Shown here one piece after another: positions 23,763-35,424 of a DNA stretch of 42,424 bases. A program made the position numbers and the translations under genes. The notes beneath the pieces were generated by a model. It saw only the letters and a program-made list of their open reading frames with translations, was not told the DNA's origin and did no database searches. Source of the stretch: Mycobacterium interjectum. GTDB taxonomy: Bacteria; Actinomycetota; Actinomycetes; Mycobacteriales; Mycobacteriaceae. How positions within the stretch are numbered: the first letter of the stretch is position 1; every line of letters begins with the position of its first letter. The stretch spans positions 1 to 42,424 of the forward strand of contig LQPB01000024.1 in NCBI GenBank assembly GCA_002102225.1, read 5' to 3'.

Positions 23763-24574
23763 CGCGCCCGCCTCGACAAAACCATTGCCGATGCCGGTAG
23801 CAGCATCGCGGCCAATCCGCATAGCCACGCCAGCGACGGCGCCAGCACGGACCACGTGACGGGACCGCCATGCGGTGGGGTGTCACCGGCCAGGGCGCGC
23901 AGGGTGTCCACGAACCTCGAAACCGGCTGGTCGCGCACGATGGGCTGGATCCAGCGAGGAAACTGCTCGACCGGCTGGACACCCACCGACAGCAGTCCAA
24001 AGATCAACGGCGGCAGGATCAGTAGCGGCGTCATGGCCTCCGGGTTCTGGGTGGCGGTCCCGACCAGGTCCGCACCGAAAGACAGCAACGCTCCGATCAC
24101 GAGCACCAAGGTGCAAAAGGCAACGATGTAGACCGCCGAGCGGTGGAACCGGAATCCAATCAGGTGACCGCAGACCAGCGCCACCGCCAACGAAACCAAG
24201 CAGCGGTATACCGCGGCGGAGATGCGGGCGGCCACCGGCGTAGCCGGGGCGATCGGCATCGATTTGAAGCGGCGATTGATGCCTTGTACCGAGTCGGTCG
24301 CCGCCCGGAAGGCGGTCGACATCGCGGCGAAAGTGATCGCCTGCAGCGCGATCAACGGCATGATGTACTGCGCGTAGCTGCTGGCGATGCCCCTGGTGGC
24401 GGCTCCCATGAGCTGATGCAATGGAATGTAGAAGCCGGCGGTGAAAATCGCCGAGGACGCGATGGTGATGATGAGCTCACCGTTGCGTAGCGTCGGGGCG
24501 ATGAAGCGGCCGGTGAGGACCCACCACTGTGCGAGCGCTGACGGGCAGGGCCGCGCGGTGGCCGGCGCAGTCAC
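23759..24574 (-). CDS. drrB: ABC-2 type DIM exporter permease
   Basis: A 271-residue membrane permease similar to DrrB of M. tuberculosis: FRAATDSVQGINRRFKSMP, GFRFHRSAVYIV, ADLVGTATQNPEAM, FGLLSVGVQP and FPRWIQPIVRDQPVSRF. It has six or so transmembrane stretches and the ABC-2 permease pattern before the last ones. GTG 24574 overlaps the drrA stop (GTGA, 24571-24574). The frame is open for 450 bases upstream, but that portion is an out-of-frame shadow of drrA. It is about 18 residues shorter at the N-terminus than my recollection of the M. tuberculosis protein, in a poorly conserved cytoplasmic tail. Confidence 0.9.
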   Translation of the reverse strand: MTAPATARPCPSALAQWWVLTGRFIAPTLRNGELIITIASSAIFTAGFYIPLHQLMGAATRGIASSYAQYIMPLIALQAITFAAMSTAFRAATDSVQGINRRFKSMPIAPATPVAARISAAVYRCLVSLAVALVCGHLIGFRFHRSAVYIVAFCTLVLVIGALLSFGADLVGTATQNPEAMTPLLILPPLIFGLLSVGVQPVEQFPRWIQPIVRDQPVSRFVDTLRALAGDTPPHGGPVTWSVLAPSLAWLCGLAAMLLPASAMVLSRRAR

Positions 24575-25569
24575 TTCATGACCTCCGCGACAACGGTTCG
24601 GGGCTCGGCGGAATCCCCGGTCAGCGTGAGGAACACGTCGTCCAGCGACGGACGCCGCAGCGCGACGTCGGCAAGGTCGATATTGGCCGCCGCGAGCCGC
24701 CCCACGACCTCGATAAGGGTACTGGTACCGCCCGGCGCCGGCATGGCGATCCGATCCGATTCGGAAGTCAGTGCGGCCCTGTTCTTCTCGGGCAACAACG
24801 AGCCGAGCGTCTCGGCGATCACCGGTAGATCCCTGAGATCCTGCGGGACGATTTCGCAATAACTGGCGCCGGTTCGCTCCTTGAGCTCGTCGGCGGTGCC
24901 CTCGGCGATGATGCGGCCGTGGTCGATCACGATGATGCGGTCGGCAAGCGCGTCGGCTTCCTCGAGATACTGCGTGGTCAGCAAGGTGGTGATGCCGCAG
25001 GTCTTGAAGTTGCCGACAAGATCCCAAATCCCTTGCCTGCTGCGCGGATCCAGGCCGGTGGAGGGCTCGTCCAAGAAGACCACCTGCGGGGGGACCACCA
25101 GACCGCAGGCGATGTCGATCCGCCGGCGCATGCCGCCCGAGTACGTTTTCACGCGCCGATTGCCTGCATAGGCCAGCTCGAATTCTTCGATCAACTCTTC
25201 GGCGCGGATGCGCGCGGCCGACTTACCCAGTCCGTACAACCGGCCGAACATGACGAGGTTTTCTAACCCGGTGAGCATGTCGTCGAGGGCCACCTGTTGG
25301 CCGGTAAGCATGATCGACCGGCGCACACCCGCGGGCTCGGAGACGCAGTCATAACCGGCGACGATTGCATGGCCTCGATCGGGCCGGCTCAGGGTCGACA
25401 GGATGTCGACGAGCGTGGTCTTCCCCGCGCCGTTGGGCCCGAGGAGGCCGATCACCTCGCCGCGGCCGACTTCGAAGCTGACGTTCTGCAAGGCCACCAC
25501 GTCGTCGTAGGTCTTGCGTACCCCATCGACGATGACCGCCTTGTCAAAAGTCCTCTCGGCGTCGCCCAT
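24571..25569 (-). CDS. drrA: DIM exporter ATP-binding protein
   Basis: A 332-residue ABC ATPase of the daunorubicin-resistance (DrrA) type. It has Walker A GPNGAGKT (44-51), signature YSGGMRRR (143-150) and Walker B VVFLDEPSTGLDP (163-175). The switch position reads TTQYLEEAD, with Gln200 where most ABC proteins have His, as is usual in the DrrA branch. A C-terminal about 100-residue domain (RRPSLDDVFLTLTGDSAE) is the typical DrrA tail. It powers the DrrB/DrrC permease at the inner membrane. The ATG follows AGGAAGGAAGG in the 22-bp gap after ppsE, and its stop overlaps drrB. Confidence 0.93.
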   Translation of the reverse strand: MGDAERTFDKAVIVDGVRKTYDDVVALQNVSFEVGRGEVIGLLGPNGAGKTTLVDILSTLSRPDRGHAIVAGYDCVSEPAGVRRSIMLTGQQVALDDMLTGLENLVMFGRLYGLGKSAARIRAEELIEEFELAYAGNRRVKTYSGGMRRRIDIACGLVVPPQVVFLDEPSTGLDPRSRQGIWDLVGNFKTCGITTLLTTQYLEEADALADRIIVIDHGRIIAEGTADELKERTGASYCEIVPQDLRDLPVIAETLGSLLPEKNRAALTSESDRIAMPAPGGTSTLIEVVGRLAAANIDLADVALRRPSLDDVFLTLTGDSAEPRTVVAEVMK

Positions 25570-25591
25570 TGGCCTTCCTTCCTCTCAGCCC

Positions 25592-28500
25592 TCAACCCGC
25601 GTCGCGCGCGGACAAGTCCACTAGGGCCAGTTCCACTGGCTCCGAAGCAGTGTTGCCGTCGTCGGGGATTGCGGCGATGGCCTGTTCGAGCAGCACCCGC
25701 AAAGCCAACGGGAAGCGCTGCGCCAGAGCCTCGATCGTTGCGCTCGCAACGCGGCGGGTGTCATACCACCAATCGAGATGCAGCGAGCCGGAGTGGCGGT
25801 ATACGCGAAACTCGATGGCATGGCCTAGGCCCGGAATCGGGTCGCGCACCGGCAGCGCCGCGTCGGAGTCGAACTGGACCGGTGCATCGACTGGCGGTAG
25901 CTGGGGGATCAGACCCACGTAGCGGAAGTGGATGTCGGAGGGGCCGGCGGCGGCGAACAGCGGTGCGGTGGGTGCGTAGACGTAGCGAAGTAGTGCGTAG
26001 CCGATCCCATGGTGCGGAACGGATCTGAGCGTGTCGCTGACAGTGCTCAGCAGCGTCGCCGCATCGCCGTCCCTCGTGCACGGAATCGGAGCAGGATAGA
26101 TCGTGGTGAAACGGCCAATGGTCCTGCGCAGGTCCACGTCGGGCCTCAGCACGGTGCGCCCGGCGCCCTCCAAGTCGACCGAAACCACACCCTCGCCGAG
26201 GGTCTGGGCGATTGTCCGACCTAGTGCCGCCAGTAGGATCTCCTCGATCGGCACGCCCAGCCTCCGGCGGGCGTCGTCGATCTCGGCCGTTTTGTCGACG
26301 GTCAGCGCCGACGGCACCCGCGCCAGGTCGCTGGAATGGGGGCGGTCGGTGACTTCCGGGTCGCCCAGCCGCAATGTCGCCGTGTTGGAGTTCTCCAGCC
26401 AGAAGTCACGGGTGTCCAGGACCGCCGGGTGCGTCGCCAGTGTCCCGGATCGCAGAGACCAATCGCGCCATTGCGCGCTGGTCGGGGGCAGCAAAATTCC
26501 CTCGCCCGCAAGTCGCTGAGTGAATGCGGTGAGCAGGTCGGTCAGCAGGATCTCGCGAGATGCGTTGTCCGCGATCACTTCGTGCATGGACAAGATCAGG
26601 TGGCTGCTGCCCTGCGCACTGGGCTCCGGACCGGAAACGTGTGTGGCGGTCAACGATGCGGTCTGGCCATCAGCGGCCTCAGCCGCGATGTTCAGCAGGG
26701 CTGCCCGCAGCCCGGCGGGTTCGCCACCCGTCAGGTCGCTCGGAAGCGTTCGGGTCGATAGCAGTTCAAATTCCTGCGGTGCGGCGATGTGCTGCTCCCA
26801 CGTCCCCGCGCGTTCGACGAGCCGAAGGCGTAACGCGTCGTGGTGGTCGGCCACCGCGGTGAGCACGGCCCGGATGTCTTCGACGCCCACGACGGGGGCG
26901 AGCCTGAAGATCAGCGGGCATCGCCAGGAACCGGTCTCCTGCACTCCTTGGTCGAAGAACTGCATTACATTCGGCGGGACGCAGGTATGAGTAGTGGGGT
27001 CAATCGGTTTCGCCAAGCTGCCCGCGGCGTCTTTCGCATCGACGTGTTTCGCGAGGGTGGCCAAAGTAGGGTGTCGATAAAGATCCTGCGGCGTGACGTC
27101 CAGGCCCGCGTTGGTGGCGGCGGTCGAAATGCCAATCGAGATCAGGGAATCACCGCCGAGGTCGAAGAAGTTATCGTTGCGGTCGATCGAATTGACACCT
27201 AAGCACCGCATCCAGATCTGCCGCAGCGCCGCCTCGGTCTGCGCCTGCCCGTTGGGGGACTGTTCGGCTTGGGCGCCGGCACCGGCACCATTGGTGGACA
27301 CGTCGGGCGCGTGCGATCCCGCGGCCAGGCCGGTCCAGTTGATCGGCTTCGGGTCGATCCAATGCCGTTGGTGAGCAAAGGGATAACCGGGCAGAGAAAC
27401 GGTTCGCGGCGCGGGCCCCGACGGGCGCGGCCACTCGACCTGGACACCAGCCGCCGACAGTTGGCCGAGCCCGAGCAGGAAGGTGTCCCGATCATCGACG
27501 TTCTGGATCGGGTGCCGCATGAGCCGAACCGCGCGATGTCCGCCCGACCACTTCGGGTGCCGCATCGCCGAACCCGTCAGGCTGCCACCCGGGCCGACCT
27601 CGACGAGGATCCGGCACGGGTCGGTCAGCACCGCCTCGAGCTCGTCCCCGAACCTGATCGTGGAACTGATCTGGCGAGCCCAGGCGGCGGGGTCGGTGAT
27701 TTGCTCATCGGACATCCAGGTCCCGGTGAGGTTGCTGAGTAGGGGTGTGTGCGGCCGCCGAAGCTCGACACCGGACAGGAAATCTTGGAACTCCGCCGCC
27801 ACGGCATCCATCGAGCTGGAATGAAACGCGTGTGTGGCGCGGACGCGTCGCGCGGCGATACCGTCCCCGCGAAGGCGTTGGGTGAATGCGCGGATCTCGT
27901 CGTTAGGACCGGCGATAACGCAGTTGCCGGGATCGTTCACTGCGGAAAGGCCCACTCCCTTAACGGCGTACTCCGCAAGGTACGGTTCGATGTCGTCGGG
28001 ACCCAGTGCCACCGCCACCATCGAGCCCGGTGGGGATTCGTGCATCAGGCGGGCACGCAATGACACCGCCTTGATCGCAGTCTCGAGGTCGAATACCCCG
28101 GCCAGGGTGGCCGCGATGTATTCGCCGGTGCTGTAGCCGATGTATGCTCCAGCGCGCACCCCATAGTTTTCCACCAGTCGCGCAAGCGCGTATTCCACTG
28201 TGAACAGCGCGGGTTGGGAGCGGTCAATGCGCTCCAAATCGGTTGTGCTATCGCCGAATATCTCGGCGTGTAGGTCGATCCCCATCTCATTGTGGAATCC
28301 CGCGGCGCAGATGTCGAAGTGTTCGGCGAAGGCGGGCGTGGTGTCGTACAAGCCCCGGGCCATGCCGCCGTGCTGAGAGCCCTGACCCGGAAACATGAAA
28401 ACGACGCGTTGCGACCCCGACTCGACGTTTCCGCCGACGGATTCCCCGACGAAGACGTTGTCATGCTCGGAAGTCCGCAAGACCGCGACCGCCTGTTCGC

Positions 28501-30046
28501 GGTCGTGAACCACGGCCGCCATGGTGATGCTGTGCTTACGGCGCCCGGCGAGGGTGAAAGCGACGTCGGACAGGCTCGGGGCGCCCGTTTCGTTTAGCGC
28601 CGCGGCTAGAGCGTTGCGCGATTCCTCCAGTGCGGCTTCAGTTTCCGTCGAGAGCAGGATCACCTGCGGGTCCGCCGGCTCGGCGGGCGCCGCAACCGGG
28701 GGCGCCTCCTCGACGACGAGGTGCGCGTTGGTTCCGCCCACCCCGAACGAGCTGACGCCGGCCCTGAGCACTCCATCCCATTCCCACGGGCCGTAGGCGC
28801 TTTGCACCGCGAAAGGGGTCTCGTCGAGGCGGAGTTCCGGGTTCGGGCTGGTGAAGTGCAGTGTCGCGGGAATCGCCTTGTGCTTCAGGCAGAGAATCGT
28901 TTTGATCAGGCTCACGACGCCGGCCGCGACTTCGAGGTGGCCGATGTTCGACTTGACGGACCCTAAGACACAGGGACCGGTTCGAGGCATCTGCGACACG
29001 GCGAACGCGGTTCGCAGGCCCTGGATTTCGATGGGATCACCCAGCGGTGTGCCGGTTCCGTGCGTCTCGACGTAGCTCACGGTGGAGGAATCGATGCCCG
29101 AGACCGCGTGAGCTTCCGCGATGACATCGGCCTGAGCGACCGGGCTGGGAGCCGCGTACCCCATCTTCGCCGAGCCGTCGTTGTTGATCGCCGACCCGCG
29201 GATGACGGCGTGAATCCGATCCCCGGCTTCGACGGCGGCCTGAAACGGTTTGAGGACTACGATGGCCACACCGCTGCCGAAAACCGTGCCGTCGGCCCGC
29301 ACGTCGAAGGGACGGCAGTGGCCGACCGCCGACACCATCGACCCCGGCGAGTTCCAGTAACCCACCCGGTGGGGGACCGACAGCGACACCCCTCCGGCAA
29401 GCGCCATGTCGCATTCCCCGCTGAGCAGGCTCTGACAGGCCAGATGGACCGCGACGAGCGATGACGAGCATGCGGTCTGGACCGTCAGGCTCGGGCCGCG
29501 AAGATTGAATTGATGGGACACCCGCGTGGCGAGGAAATCCTTGTCGTTCTGCAGGAACAGGTTGAACTGCTCGAAGTTGAGGCCCGTTCCCAGGAAGGCG
29601 TCTTCGCCATGGTGGGACGACAGGTTGTGCAGGAGATAGCCGCTGGGGGAGCAGGTTCCGTAGACGCCGATGGCGCCGTCGAACCGCGCGGGGTCGCAGC
29701 CGGCATCCTCGAAGGCATGCCACGCGCATTGAAGGAATAGGCGGTGCTGCGGGTCCAGCGTCCGAGCGGATTGCGGTGGGAATCCGAAGTAGTCGGCGTC
29801 GAACTCGTCGAACCCGTCGATGACCGGCGCCCGCCGCACATACGCGGGATTGGCCAGCACTTCATCGCCGATCCCGGCAGCCTTCAGCTGTTGCTCTGAG
29901 AGCGTGACGATCGATTCTTCGCCGCGGCGAAGATTGTCCCAGAAGGCCGACACGTCGTTGGCGCCCGGGAATCTGCCGGCCATGCCGACCACGGCGATTG
30001 CGTTGGCCGGCAAACCCGTTGAGTATGGGGCTGTGTTCGTGCTCAC
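25592..30046 (-). CDS. ppsE: Phthiocerol synthesis polyketide synthase PpsE
   Basis: A 1484-residue terminal PKS of the phthiocerol line. Domains: KS (Cys193 in QTACSSS), AT (Ser639 in GYSTGE, with HAFH at the specificity site), ACP (Ser967 in LGGDSLIS) and a C-terminal about 450-residue condensation-like domain whose HHxxxDG equivalent is degenerate (MHEVIADN). In the known pathway PpsE adds the last malonyl or methylmalonyl unit before release as a diolone. There is no reductive domain, as expected for the keto group at that position. GTG 30046 overlaps the ppsD stop (30043-30046) and begins [10 protein letters not shown] just before the KS. The frame extends about 390 bases further upstream, but that is a shadow of ppsD. 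It matches M. tuberculosis PpsE in order and size (about 1488). Confidence 0.94.
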   Translation of the reverse strand: MSTNTAPYSTGLPANAIAVVGMAGRFPGANDVSAFWDNLRRGEESIVTLSEQQLKAAGIGDEVLANPAYVRRAPVIDGFDEFDADYFGFPPQSARTLDPQHRLFLQCAWHAFEDAGCDPARFDGAIGVYGTCSPSGYLLHNLSSHHGEDAFLGTGLNFEQFNLFLQNDKDFLATRVSHQFNLRGPSLTVQTACSSSLVAVHLACQSLLSGECDMALAGGVSLSVPHRVGYWNSPGSMVSAVGHCRPFDVRADGTVFGSGVAIVVLKPFQAAVEAGDRIHAVIRGSAINNDGSAKMGYAAPSPVAQADVIAEAHAVSGIDSSTVSYVETHGTGTPLGDPIEIQGLRTAFAVSQMPRTGPCVLGSVKSNIGHLEVAAGVVSLIKTILCLKHKAIPATLHFTSPNPELRLDETPFAVQSAYGPWEWDGVLRAGVSSFGVGGTNAHLVVEEAPPVAAPAEPADPQVILLSTETEAALEESRNALAAALNETGAPSLSDVAFTLAGRRKHSITMAAVVHDREQAVAVLRTSEHDNVFVGESVGGNVESGSQRVVFMFPGQGSQHGGMARGLYDTTPAFAEHFDICAAGFHNEMGIDLHAEIFGDSTTDLERIDRSQPALFTVEYALARLVENYGVRAGAYIGYSTGEYIAATLAGVFDLETAIKAVSLRARLMHESPPGSMVAVALGPDDIEPYLAEYAVKGVGLSAVNDPGNCVIAGPNDEIRAFTQRLRGDGIAARRVRATHAFHSSSMDAVAAEFQDFLSGVELRRPHTPLLSNLTGTWMSDEQITDPAAWARQISSTIRFGDELEAVLTDPCRILVEVGPGGSLTGSAMRHPKWSGGHRAVRLMRHPIQNVDDRDTFLLGLGQLSAAGVQVEWPRPSGPAPRTVSLPGYPFAHQRHWIDPKPINWTGLAAGSHAPDVSTNGAGAGAQAEQSPNGQAQTEAALRQIWMRCLGVNSIDRNDNFFDLGGDSLISIGISTAATNAGLDVTPQDLYRHPTLATLAKHVDAKDAAGSLAKPIDPTTHTCVPPNVMQFFDQGVQETGSWRCPLIFRLAPVVGVEDIRAVLTAVADHHDALRLRLVERAGTWEQHIAAPQEFELLSTRTLPSDLTGGEPAGLRAALLNIAAEAADGQTASLTATHVSGPEPSAQGSSHLILSMHEVIADNASREILLTDLLTAFTQRLAGEGILLPPTSAQWRDWSLRSGTLATHPAVLDTRDFWLENSNTATLRLGDPEVTDRPHSSDLARVPSALTVDKTAEIDDARRRLGVPIEEILLAALGRTIAQTLGEGVVSVDLEGAGRTVLRPDVDLRRTIGRFTTIYPAPIPCTRDGDAATLLSTVSDTLRSVPHHGIGYALLRYVYAPTAPLFAAAGPSDIHFRYVGLIPQLPPVDAPVQFDSDAALPVRDPIPGLGHAIEFRVYRHSGSLHLDWWYDTRRVASATIEALAQRFPLALRVLLEQAIAAIPDDGNTASEPVELALVDLSARDAG

Positions 30047-33000
30047 AGTTGTTGTCCTCGCTTCCACCGCGTCGCGGCCTGTTGACGCGCCGCCGCGCGC
30101 TGCTGCGCCCGGCCGCGAACGGCCTCTCCGGATTCGCACACCCGCGAGTGTCCGGCGAGGCCGAGTTGGCGGAGTAGATCGGCCGTGAGGTCTTGTAGCG
30201 ACGCGCCCTGCAACAGCAGCGCCACCGGCGGCTCGACTCCGAAATCCGCACGCGCGGTGTTGCGGATGCGCACCGCCATCAGGGAATCCATCCCCAGTTC
30301 GATCAGTGGGACGGCGGCATCGACGGCCGATCGGTCGGCGTAACCCATGACTGCCGCGATGCGCGCGCGCAGCCGCTCCGTCAGCAGGCCTTGCGCTTCG
30401 GCGGGTTCGAGGCCGGTCAGTGAATCGGGACCGGCCCAATCACCGCCGTCGCCGGCGGCGTCGAGCTCCTCGACCACGTTGGTGAAATAACCGAGGCTGC
30501 GGATCTCGGGAAAGGCGATCAGCGCCCGATCGGGGCGTAGCCGTCCGACGCCGGTGTGGCCCCGGTCGGCGGCCAGCAATGGCTCGAGCGCCGCGGTGCC
30601 CTCGGCCGGCGTGATCGGGTCGAGGGCGCCGCCGGTCAGGCTGCGGGCAAGCCCGACCTCTGCCCATGGCCCCCAGTTGATTACCGCCGCGGGTAGACCC
30701 GACGCGCGTCGCCAATCGACCAGCGCGTCGAGCCAGGCGCTTGCGCACGCGTATGCAGCCTGTCCCGGACCGCCCAGCATCGAAGCAGTGGACGAAAATC
30801 CGAGCCACCAGTCCAGTTCGCAGTGAGCGCTGGCCTGGTGCATTCGCTGCGCTCCGGTGACCTTGGGAGCCCACACCCGCTCGAGGCTTTCCTTGGTCAT
30901 GGAGAGCACGAGGCCGTCGTCGAGCACCGCCGCCGCGTGCAGGACGCCACGCAGAGCTGACCCGCCTGCTGCCGCCACCAGCCTTTCCGCGACACCTTCG
31001 GTCGCCACATCTCCTGTAACCACGACGATTTCGGCCTTTTTCTCCAGTTCGCCAAGGAGCGTGCGCTGCTCGGCTGTGGGCTGGCCGCGGCCATTGAGGA
31101 CCACGCGGCCCGCACCGCGATCCAGCAGCCAGCGCGCGAAAACCAAGCCAAGGCCACCCAGGCCGCCGGTGATGATATACGACGCCCCGGGGCGGACGAC
31201 GTGCTCGCGCCTGGGCTCACCGAGGGTCGCCCGGAAAAGCCGCTCGACATAGCGCCGCCCGCCTCGCCACGCGACTACGTCGTCGATCGAGTCGGTAATG
31301 GCCGCAATCAGTTCGGCGTTCAGCGCTGCCGCAGCGTCCCCGGCGACATCGAGGTCGACGAGCGTGGTGCGCAGCTCGGGATGCTCGTAGGCCAGCACGC
31401 GCACCAGGCCTTTCAACGCGCCGATGCCAGGCTGACCCGGCTCGTCGTGAACGGCAAGGCCGCCCCTGGTGACGAGCCACAACCGCGGTGACTGGCCATG
31501 CCAGCCGCCGACGATCGCACGAACGACGGTGGAGACCGCCCAGAGTGATTCCCTCGCCTGGGCGATGCCGGCAGCGGTGACGCTCGGGTTCGCGCCGACG
31601 AAGGCGACCACCGCGACGGGCGGATGTTCGGGGTCACCTGCCGTTTCGGCGAATGCGGCGAGCACGGCGGGTTCGTCTTTCAGGTCTGCCGTGATCACCC
31701 GGCGGACCGGGGAACGCCAGTCGGCGACTAACCGTTCGATATCGGGTGCTGGCGCACCGGTAAGCACGAGCCAACTGCCCGGTACTTCGGCGTGCGTGGC
31801 ACCGATCGGCCTCGTTACCCATGCGGTGTCGAAGATCTTCTGAGAAAGCGGAAGTGGCACGCTGCGCCGATCCACGCGCCGCAGGTAGATATCGTTGATC
31901 TCGGCCGTGACGGCCCCGGACTCGTTGGTCAAGACGATTCTGCCGAGCTTTCCCGCTCCGGCTTCGTCGAGGCTGGTCAGCTGGGACCAGCAGCGCGCGC
32001 GTCGGCCCGGGTCGCCGTACACCCGCAGTGTTTCGAATGACACAGGCAGATAACTGGTTTCGGCCGACCCCGCGACTTCTTCTTCCGGCATCGCGGCGGC
32101 AAGGCTCTGCAACGCCGCGTCCAGCATGACCGGATGGATTCGATACCTCGAATGCCGGGGCGCCTGGTCGGGTAGGACGATCTCGGTCTCCGCAAAGCCG
32201 CCGGGTAGCCGGTGGATCGCGGTCAACGCCGCGAAAGCCGGCCCGTGATATTGCCCGGTGCGCCGCAGCGCGGTGTACAGGTCGGTCGGCTTGATGGCCG
32301 TTTCGCCGTGGCCGGCGACGGGTGGGGGTCGATCGGGAAGGCCATTTGCCGTGCACACCTCGGCCTTGGCGGTGGCGTGCCGCGACCAGTCGTGTCCGGG
32401 CGAGCGGGAATAGATCTCGACCCGGGTCTTCTCATCGGCACCGCGGGTCACCTGCGTTGTCAGCTGGGTGTGCTCGTTGAGGGGAAGCATCTGTTCGACT
32501 TCGAGTTGGTTGATCGACAGGGCCCCGGTCGCCACACCGAACGCCTCGCCGGCTGCGGCTAAGGCGATCTCGGCGAACGCCGCGGCGGGCAGGATCGTTT
32601 GGTCGAACACCTTATGGTCACCGAGCCAGGGGGCCACCTGGGTGCCGACGTCGGCCTGCCAGACATGGTCCCGGCTCGACGGGACCTCGATGTGCATGCC
32701 GAGCAGCGGGTGGGCGTCGACCAAGTCCGACATCCCCGACCGATCGGCGACCCAGAAGTTGTCGTGCTGCCAGGGTGTTACCGGGATGTCGGCGGGTCGG
32801 CCGTCGGTGGTGCCCGGCGCGGATTTCCCCACGGCGGCGAGCCGCGCGTGAAAAGTGACAGTGTCGTCGCTGTCGCGTTGCAGAGTGCCGATGGTGTGTG
32901 TTTCGGCCTCGCCGAGGGTGTCGATGATTGCGTGCGTGAGCAACGGATGTGGGCTGATCTCGATGAAGGTGTGGTGGGCGGCGGCGGCGGTGCTGATGGC

Positions 33001-35424
33001 TTGGTGGAAGCGCACCGGGTTGCGCAAGTTGGCGGCCCAGTAGTCGGCGTCCAGCAGCGGTACGGGACCATCGCAAGCGGTGCTGATCATCGGGATGGTC
33101 GGGGGCATGGGCGCCAAATCGGCAAGGGCCGAACGCAATTCCGGCAGTATCGGGTCGATGATCGGGTGGTGGGAGGCGACGTCGACCTCGACGCGTAGGG
33201 CCAGCAGGTTTCGCGCGGTCACCGCCGCGATGACGGCGTCCACCTGGTCGGGGGGGCCCGCGATCACCGATTCGCGTGGTGAGGCGTGCACCGCCAGCGT
33301 CACCTGCCGGTAGTCGGCGATCAGCGCCTCGACGGCCGGGCCGTCGAGTTCGAGCAAGGCCATCGCGCCCCGGCCGGCTAATCGCGCCAACAACGCCGAC
33401 CGGACAGTGATCACCCGCAAACCCTCGGCGGGGGTCAGCGCCCCGGACACCACCGCGGCCGACACCTCGCCCATCGAGTGCCCAATCACCGCGCCGGGTT
33501 CGACGCCGTAGTGCCGCCACAACGCGGTGAGTGCGAGCTGGATGGCCATTAGCATCGGTTGGATGTTGTGGATGCCGACCACCGTGCGGCCCTCCGCCAG
33601 GGTCTGGCTCAACGAAAAACCAGCCTGGGCAATGAATTCGGGCTCCAGGTCGGCGATCGCGGCGGCGAACGCGGGTTCGTCGGCCAGCAGTTGGCGGCCC
33701 ATGCCGGCCCATTGCGAGCCCTGGCCGGAGTAGACGAACACCGTGCCATGCCCGCGGGCGCCTGCGATGGCTTCCACCACACCCGGCGCCGGGGCGCCGG
33801 CGGCCAAGGCCCGCAACCCCGCCGCCGCGGCCGAGTGGTCGCGGGCGACCACGACACCGACCTCGGAATGGCGGGCGCGGCGATGAGCCAACGTGTGCGC
33901 GACATCGGCCAGTGATATCGCGCCGCCGGGGCCCTCCATCCAGGCGGCCAGCGCGGTGGCCGTCGTGGCCTGCCGCTCCGGCGTCTTGCCGGACACCACC
34001 AATGTCGAAACCACCGCGGCGGTACTCGTCCGCGGCGCGGACGCCGCAGCGGGCGCCTGCTCGATCACGATATGCGCGTTGGTGCCGCTGAGGCCGAACG
34101 ACGACACGGCCGCCCGACGTGTAGGACCGCTGGGCCACGCCGTGCCGTCGGTCGGCACGAAAAACCGGGTGGCCGAGGCGTCGATTGCCGGATTCCATCG
34201 GGTGAAGTGCAAATTGGGAGGAATGTATCCCCGGTCCACGGCCAGGATCGCCTTGATCAGCCCCGTAACACCTGCGGCCGCCTCCAGATGCCCGAGGTTG
34301 GTCTTGACCGACCCGAGCGCGCAGCCGCCGCCGTCCCGGCCGTAAGTGGCCGCCAGCGCCTCGAATTCGATGGGGTCGCCCAGAACTGTTCCGGTGCCGT
34401 GTGTTTCGACATAGTCCACGGTGCCCGCGGGCACGTCGGCCAGCCGTAGTGCGGTGGTGATCACGTCACGCTGCGCCGCCGCGCTCGGGGCGGTCATGCC
34501 GTTGGAGCGGCCGTCCTGGTTGATCGCCGAACCGCGGACCACCGCCAGCACGCGATCGCCGTCGCGGACGGCGTCGGCCATCCGCTTGAGCACCACCACG
34601 CCGCACCCCTCGCCGCGGACGAACCCGTCGGCCATGGCGTCGAAGGTCCTGCACCGGCCCGTCGGAGACAAAGCGGACCACTTGGACAGCGCTATGCTGG
34701 TGAACGGCGACAACGACAGGTGCACCCCGCCCGCGAGCGCCACGTCGCTTTCCCGCAAGCGCAGGCTTTGGCAGGCCAGGTGGATCGCCACCAATGAGGA
34801 CGAACACGCGGTGTCGACCGCCATCGCGGGGCCACGTAGCCCGAGCAGATAGGAAATCCGCCCCACCGCGGCGCTGTGTGGGTTTCCGGTGCTCATGTAG
34901 GCGTCGATCTCGGCGCGACGCTCGAGGTTGAGAATCGTGTAGTCCCACGCCGACAACCCCATAATCGCGGACGTTCGGGTGCCGCTCAGCGAATCCGTTG
35001 GCAGGCAGGCATGTTCGAGCGCTTCCCAGGCGACCTCGAGCAAGATCCGCTGCTGGGGGTCCATCGCCTCGGCCTCGCGCGGGGTGATGCCGAAGAAGTC
35101 GGCGTCGAATCCGGCGACATCGTCGACGAAGCCGCCCCATTTCGTCGCCATCTTTCCCGGCGCGTGCGGATCGGGATCGTAGAACGCGTCCGCGGCCCAC
35201 CGATCGGCCGGCACCTCGTCGACGGCGTCCCGGCCGTCGATCAGCAGCTGCCAGAAGCTTTCCGGCCCGCTCACACTCCCGGGTAGCCGGCAACCGATCC
35301 CGATCACCGCCACGGGTTCGGCGATGTCGGCCGGGAATGCCGTTCCCGCGCGGACAAGTTCACGCGCGAGTACCTCGCGCGCCTTCGGTGACATCTGGGC
35401 CGCACGCTCCGCGAGACTCGTCAT
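30043..35424 (-). CDS. ppsD: Phthiocerol synthesis polyketide synthase PpsD
   Basis: A 1793-residue PKS module: KS (Cys207 in DTACSSS), AT (Ser650 in GHSMGE, with VASH, the methylmalonyl signature), DH (His937 in [10 protein letters not shown], second acid in [10 protein letters not shown]), KR (GGLGGLG near 1420, catalytic YACAS) and ACP (Ser1714 in LGMDSLMA). No enoyl reductase domain lies between DH and KR, so full reduction needs a separate enzyme; the Rv2953-type gene at the end of this operon fits that need. The methylmalonyl-type AT agrees with the methyl branch at C4 of phthiocerol. The ATG overlaps the ppsC stop (ATGA, 35421-35424). Confidence 0.94.
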   Translation of the reverse strand: MTSLAERAAQMSPKAREVLARELVRAGTAFPADIAEPVAVIGIGCRLPGSVSGPESFWQLLIDGRDAVDEVPADRWAADAFYDPDPHAPGKMATKWGGFVDDVAGFDADFFGITPREAEAMDPQQRILLEVAWEALEHACLPTDSLSGTRTSAIMGLSAWDYTILNLERRAEIDAYMSTGNPHSAAVGRISYLLGLRGPAMAVDTACSSSLVAIHLACQSLRLRESDVALAGGVHLSLSPFTSIALSKWSALSPTGRCRTFDAMADGFVRGEGCGVVVLKRMADAVRDGDRVLAVVRGSAINQDGRSNGMTAPSAAAQRDVITTALRLADVPAGTVDYVETHGTGTVLGDPIEFEALAATYGRDGGGCALGSVKTNLGHLEAAAGVTGLIKAILAVDRGYIPPNLHFTRWNPAIDASATRFFVPTDGTAWPSGPTRRAAVSSFGLSGTNAHIVIEQAPAAASAPRTSTAAVVSTLVVSGKTPERQATTATALAAWMEGPGGAISLADVAHTLAHRRARHSEVGVVVARDHSAAAAGLRALAAGAPAPGVVEAIAGARGHGTVFVYSGQGSQWAGMGRQLLADEPAFAAAIADLEPEFIAQAGFSLSQTLAEGRTVVGIHNIQPMLMAIQLALTALWRHYGVEPGAVIGHSMGEVSAAVVSGALTPAEGLRVITVRSALLARLAGRGAMALLELDGPAVEALIADYRQVTLAVHASPRESVIAGPPDQVDAVIAAVTARNLLALRVEVDVASHHPIIDPILPELRSALADLAPMPPTIPMISTACDGPVPLLDADYWAANLRNPVRFHQAISTAAAAHHTFIEISPHPLLTHAIIDTLGEAETHTIGTLQRDSDDTVTFHARLAAVGKSAPGTTDGRPADIPVTPWQHDNFWVADRSGMSDLVDAHPLLGMHIEVPSSRDHVWQADVGTQVAPWLGDHKVFDQTILPAAAFAEIALAAAGEAFGVATGALSINQLEVEQMLPLNEHTQLTTQVTRGADEKTRVEIYSRSPGHDWSRHATAKAEVCTANGLPDRPPPVAGHGETAIKPTDLYTALRRTGQYHGPAFAALTAIHRLPGGFAETEIVLPDQAPRHSRYRIHPVMLDAALQSLAAAMPEEEVAGSAETSYLPVSFETLRVYGDPGRRARCWSQLTSLDEAGAGKLGRIVLTNESGAVTAEINDIYLRRVDRRSVPLPLSQKIFDTAWVTRPIGATHAEVPGSWLVLTGAPAPDIERLVADWRSPVRRVITADLKDEPAVLAAFAETAGDPEHPPVAVVAFVGANPSVTAAGIAQARESLWAVSTVVRAIVGGWHGQSPRLWLVTRGGLAVHDEPGQPGIGALKGLVRVLAYEHPELRTTLVDLDVAGDAAAALNAELIAAITDSIDDVVAWRGGRRYVERLFRATLGEPRREHVVRPGASYIITGGLGGLGLVFARWLLDRGAGRVVLNGRGQPTAEQRTLLGELEKKAEIVVVTGDVATEGVAERLVAAAGGSALRGVLHAAAVLDDGLVLSMTKESLERVWAPKVTGAQRMHQASAHCELDWWLGFSSTASMLGGPGQAAYACASAWLDALVDWRRASGLPAAVINWGPWAEVGLARSLTGGALDPITPAEGTAALEPLLAADRGHTGVGRLRPDRALIAFPEIRSLGYFTNVVEELDAAGDGGDWAGPDSLTGLEPAEAQGLLTERLRARIAAVMGYADRSAVDAAVPLIELGMDSLMAVRIRNTARADFGVEPPVALLLQGASLQDLTADLLRQLGLAGHSRVCESGEAVRGRAQQRAAARQQAATRWKRGQQL

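Noticed and set aside
24970..24978. DrrA with Gln at the switch-His position as a dead ATPase
   Set aside because: Gln in TTQYLEEAD is normal for the DrrA branch; Walker A, signature and Walker B are intact.
32590..32625. PpsD and PpsC DH motifs with Asp for Gly as inactive dehydratases
   Set aside because: Both share the change, as does M. tuberculosis PpsC as I recall it, and the second catalytic acid is present, so it looks like a family variant.
32618..34198. A 526-codon minus-strand frame within ppsD
   Set aside because: It is out of frame with PpsD, whose catalytic motifs are continuous; the product is Arg/Gly-rich with no domain.
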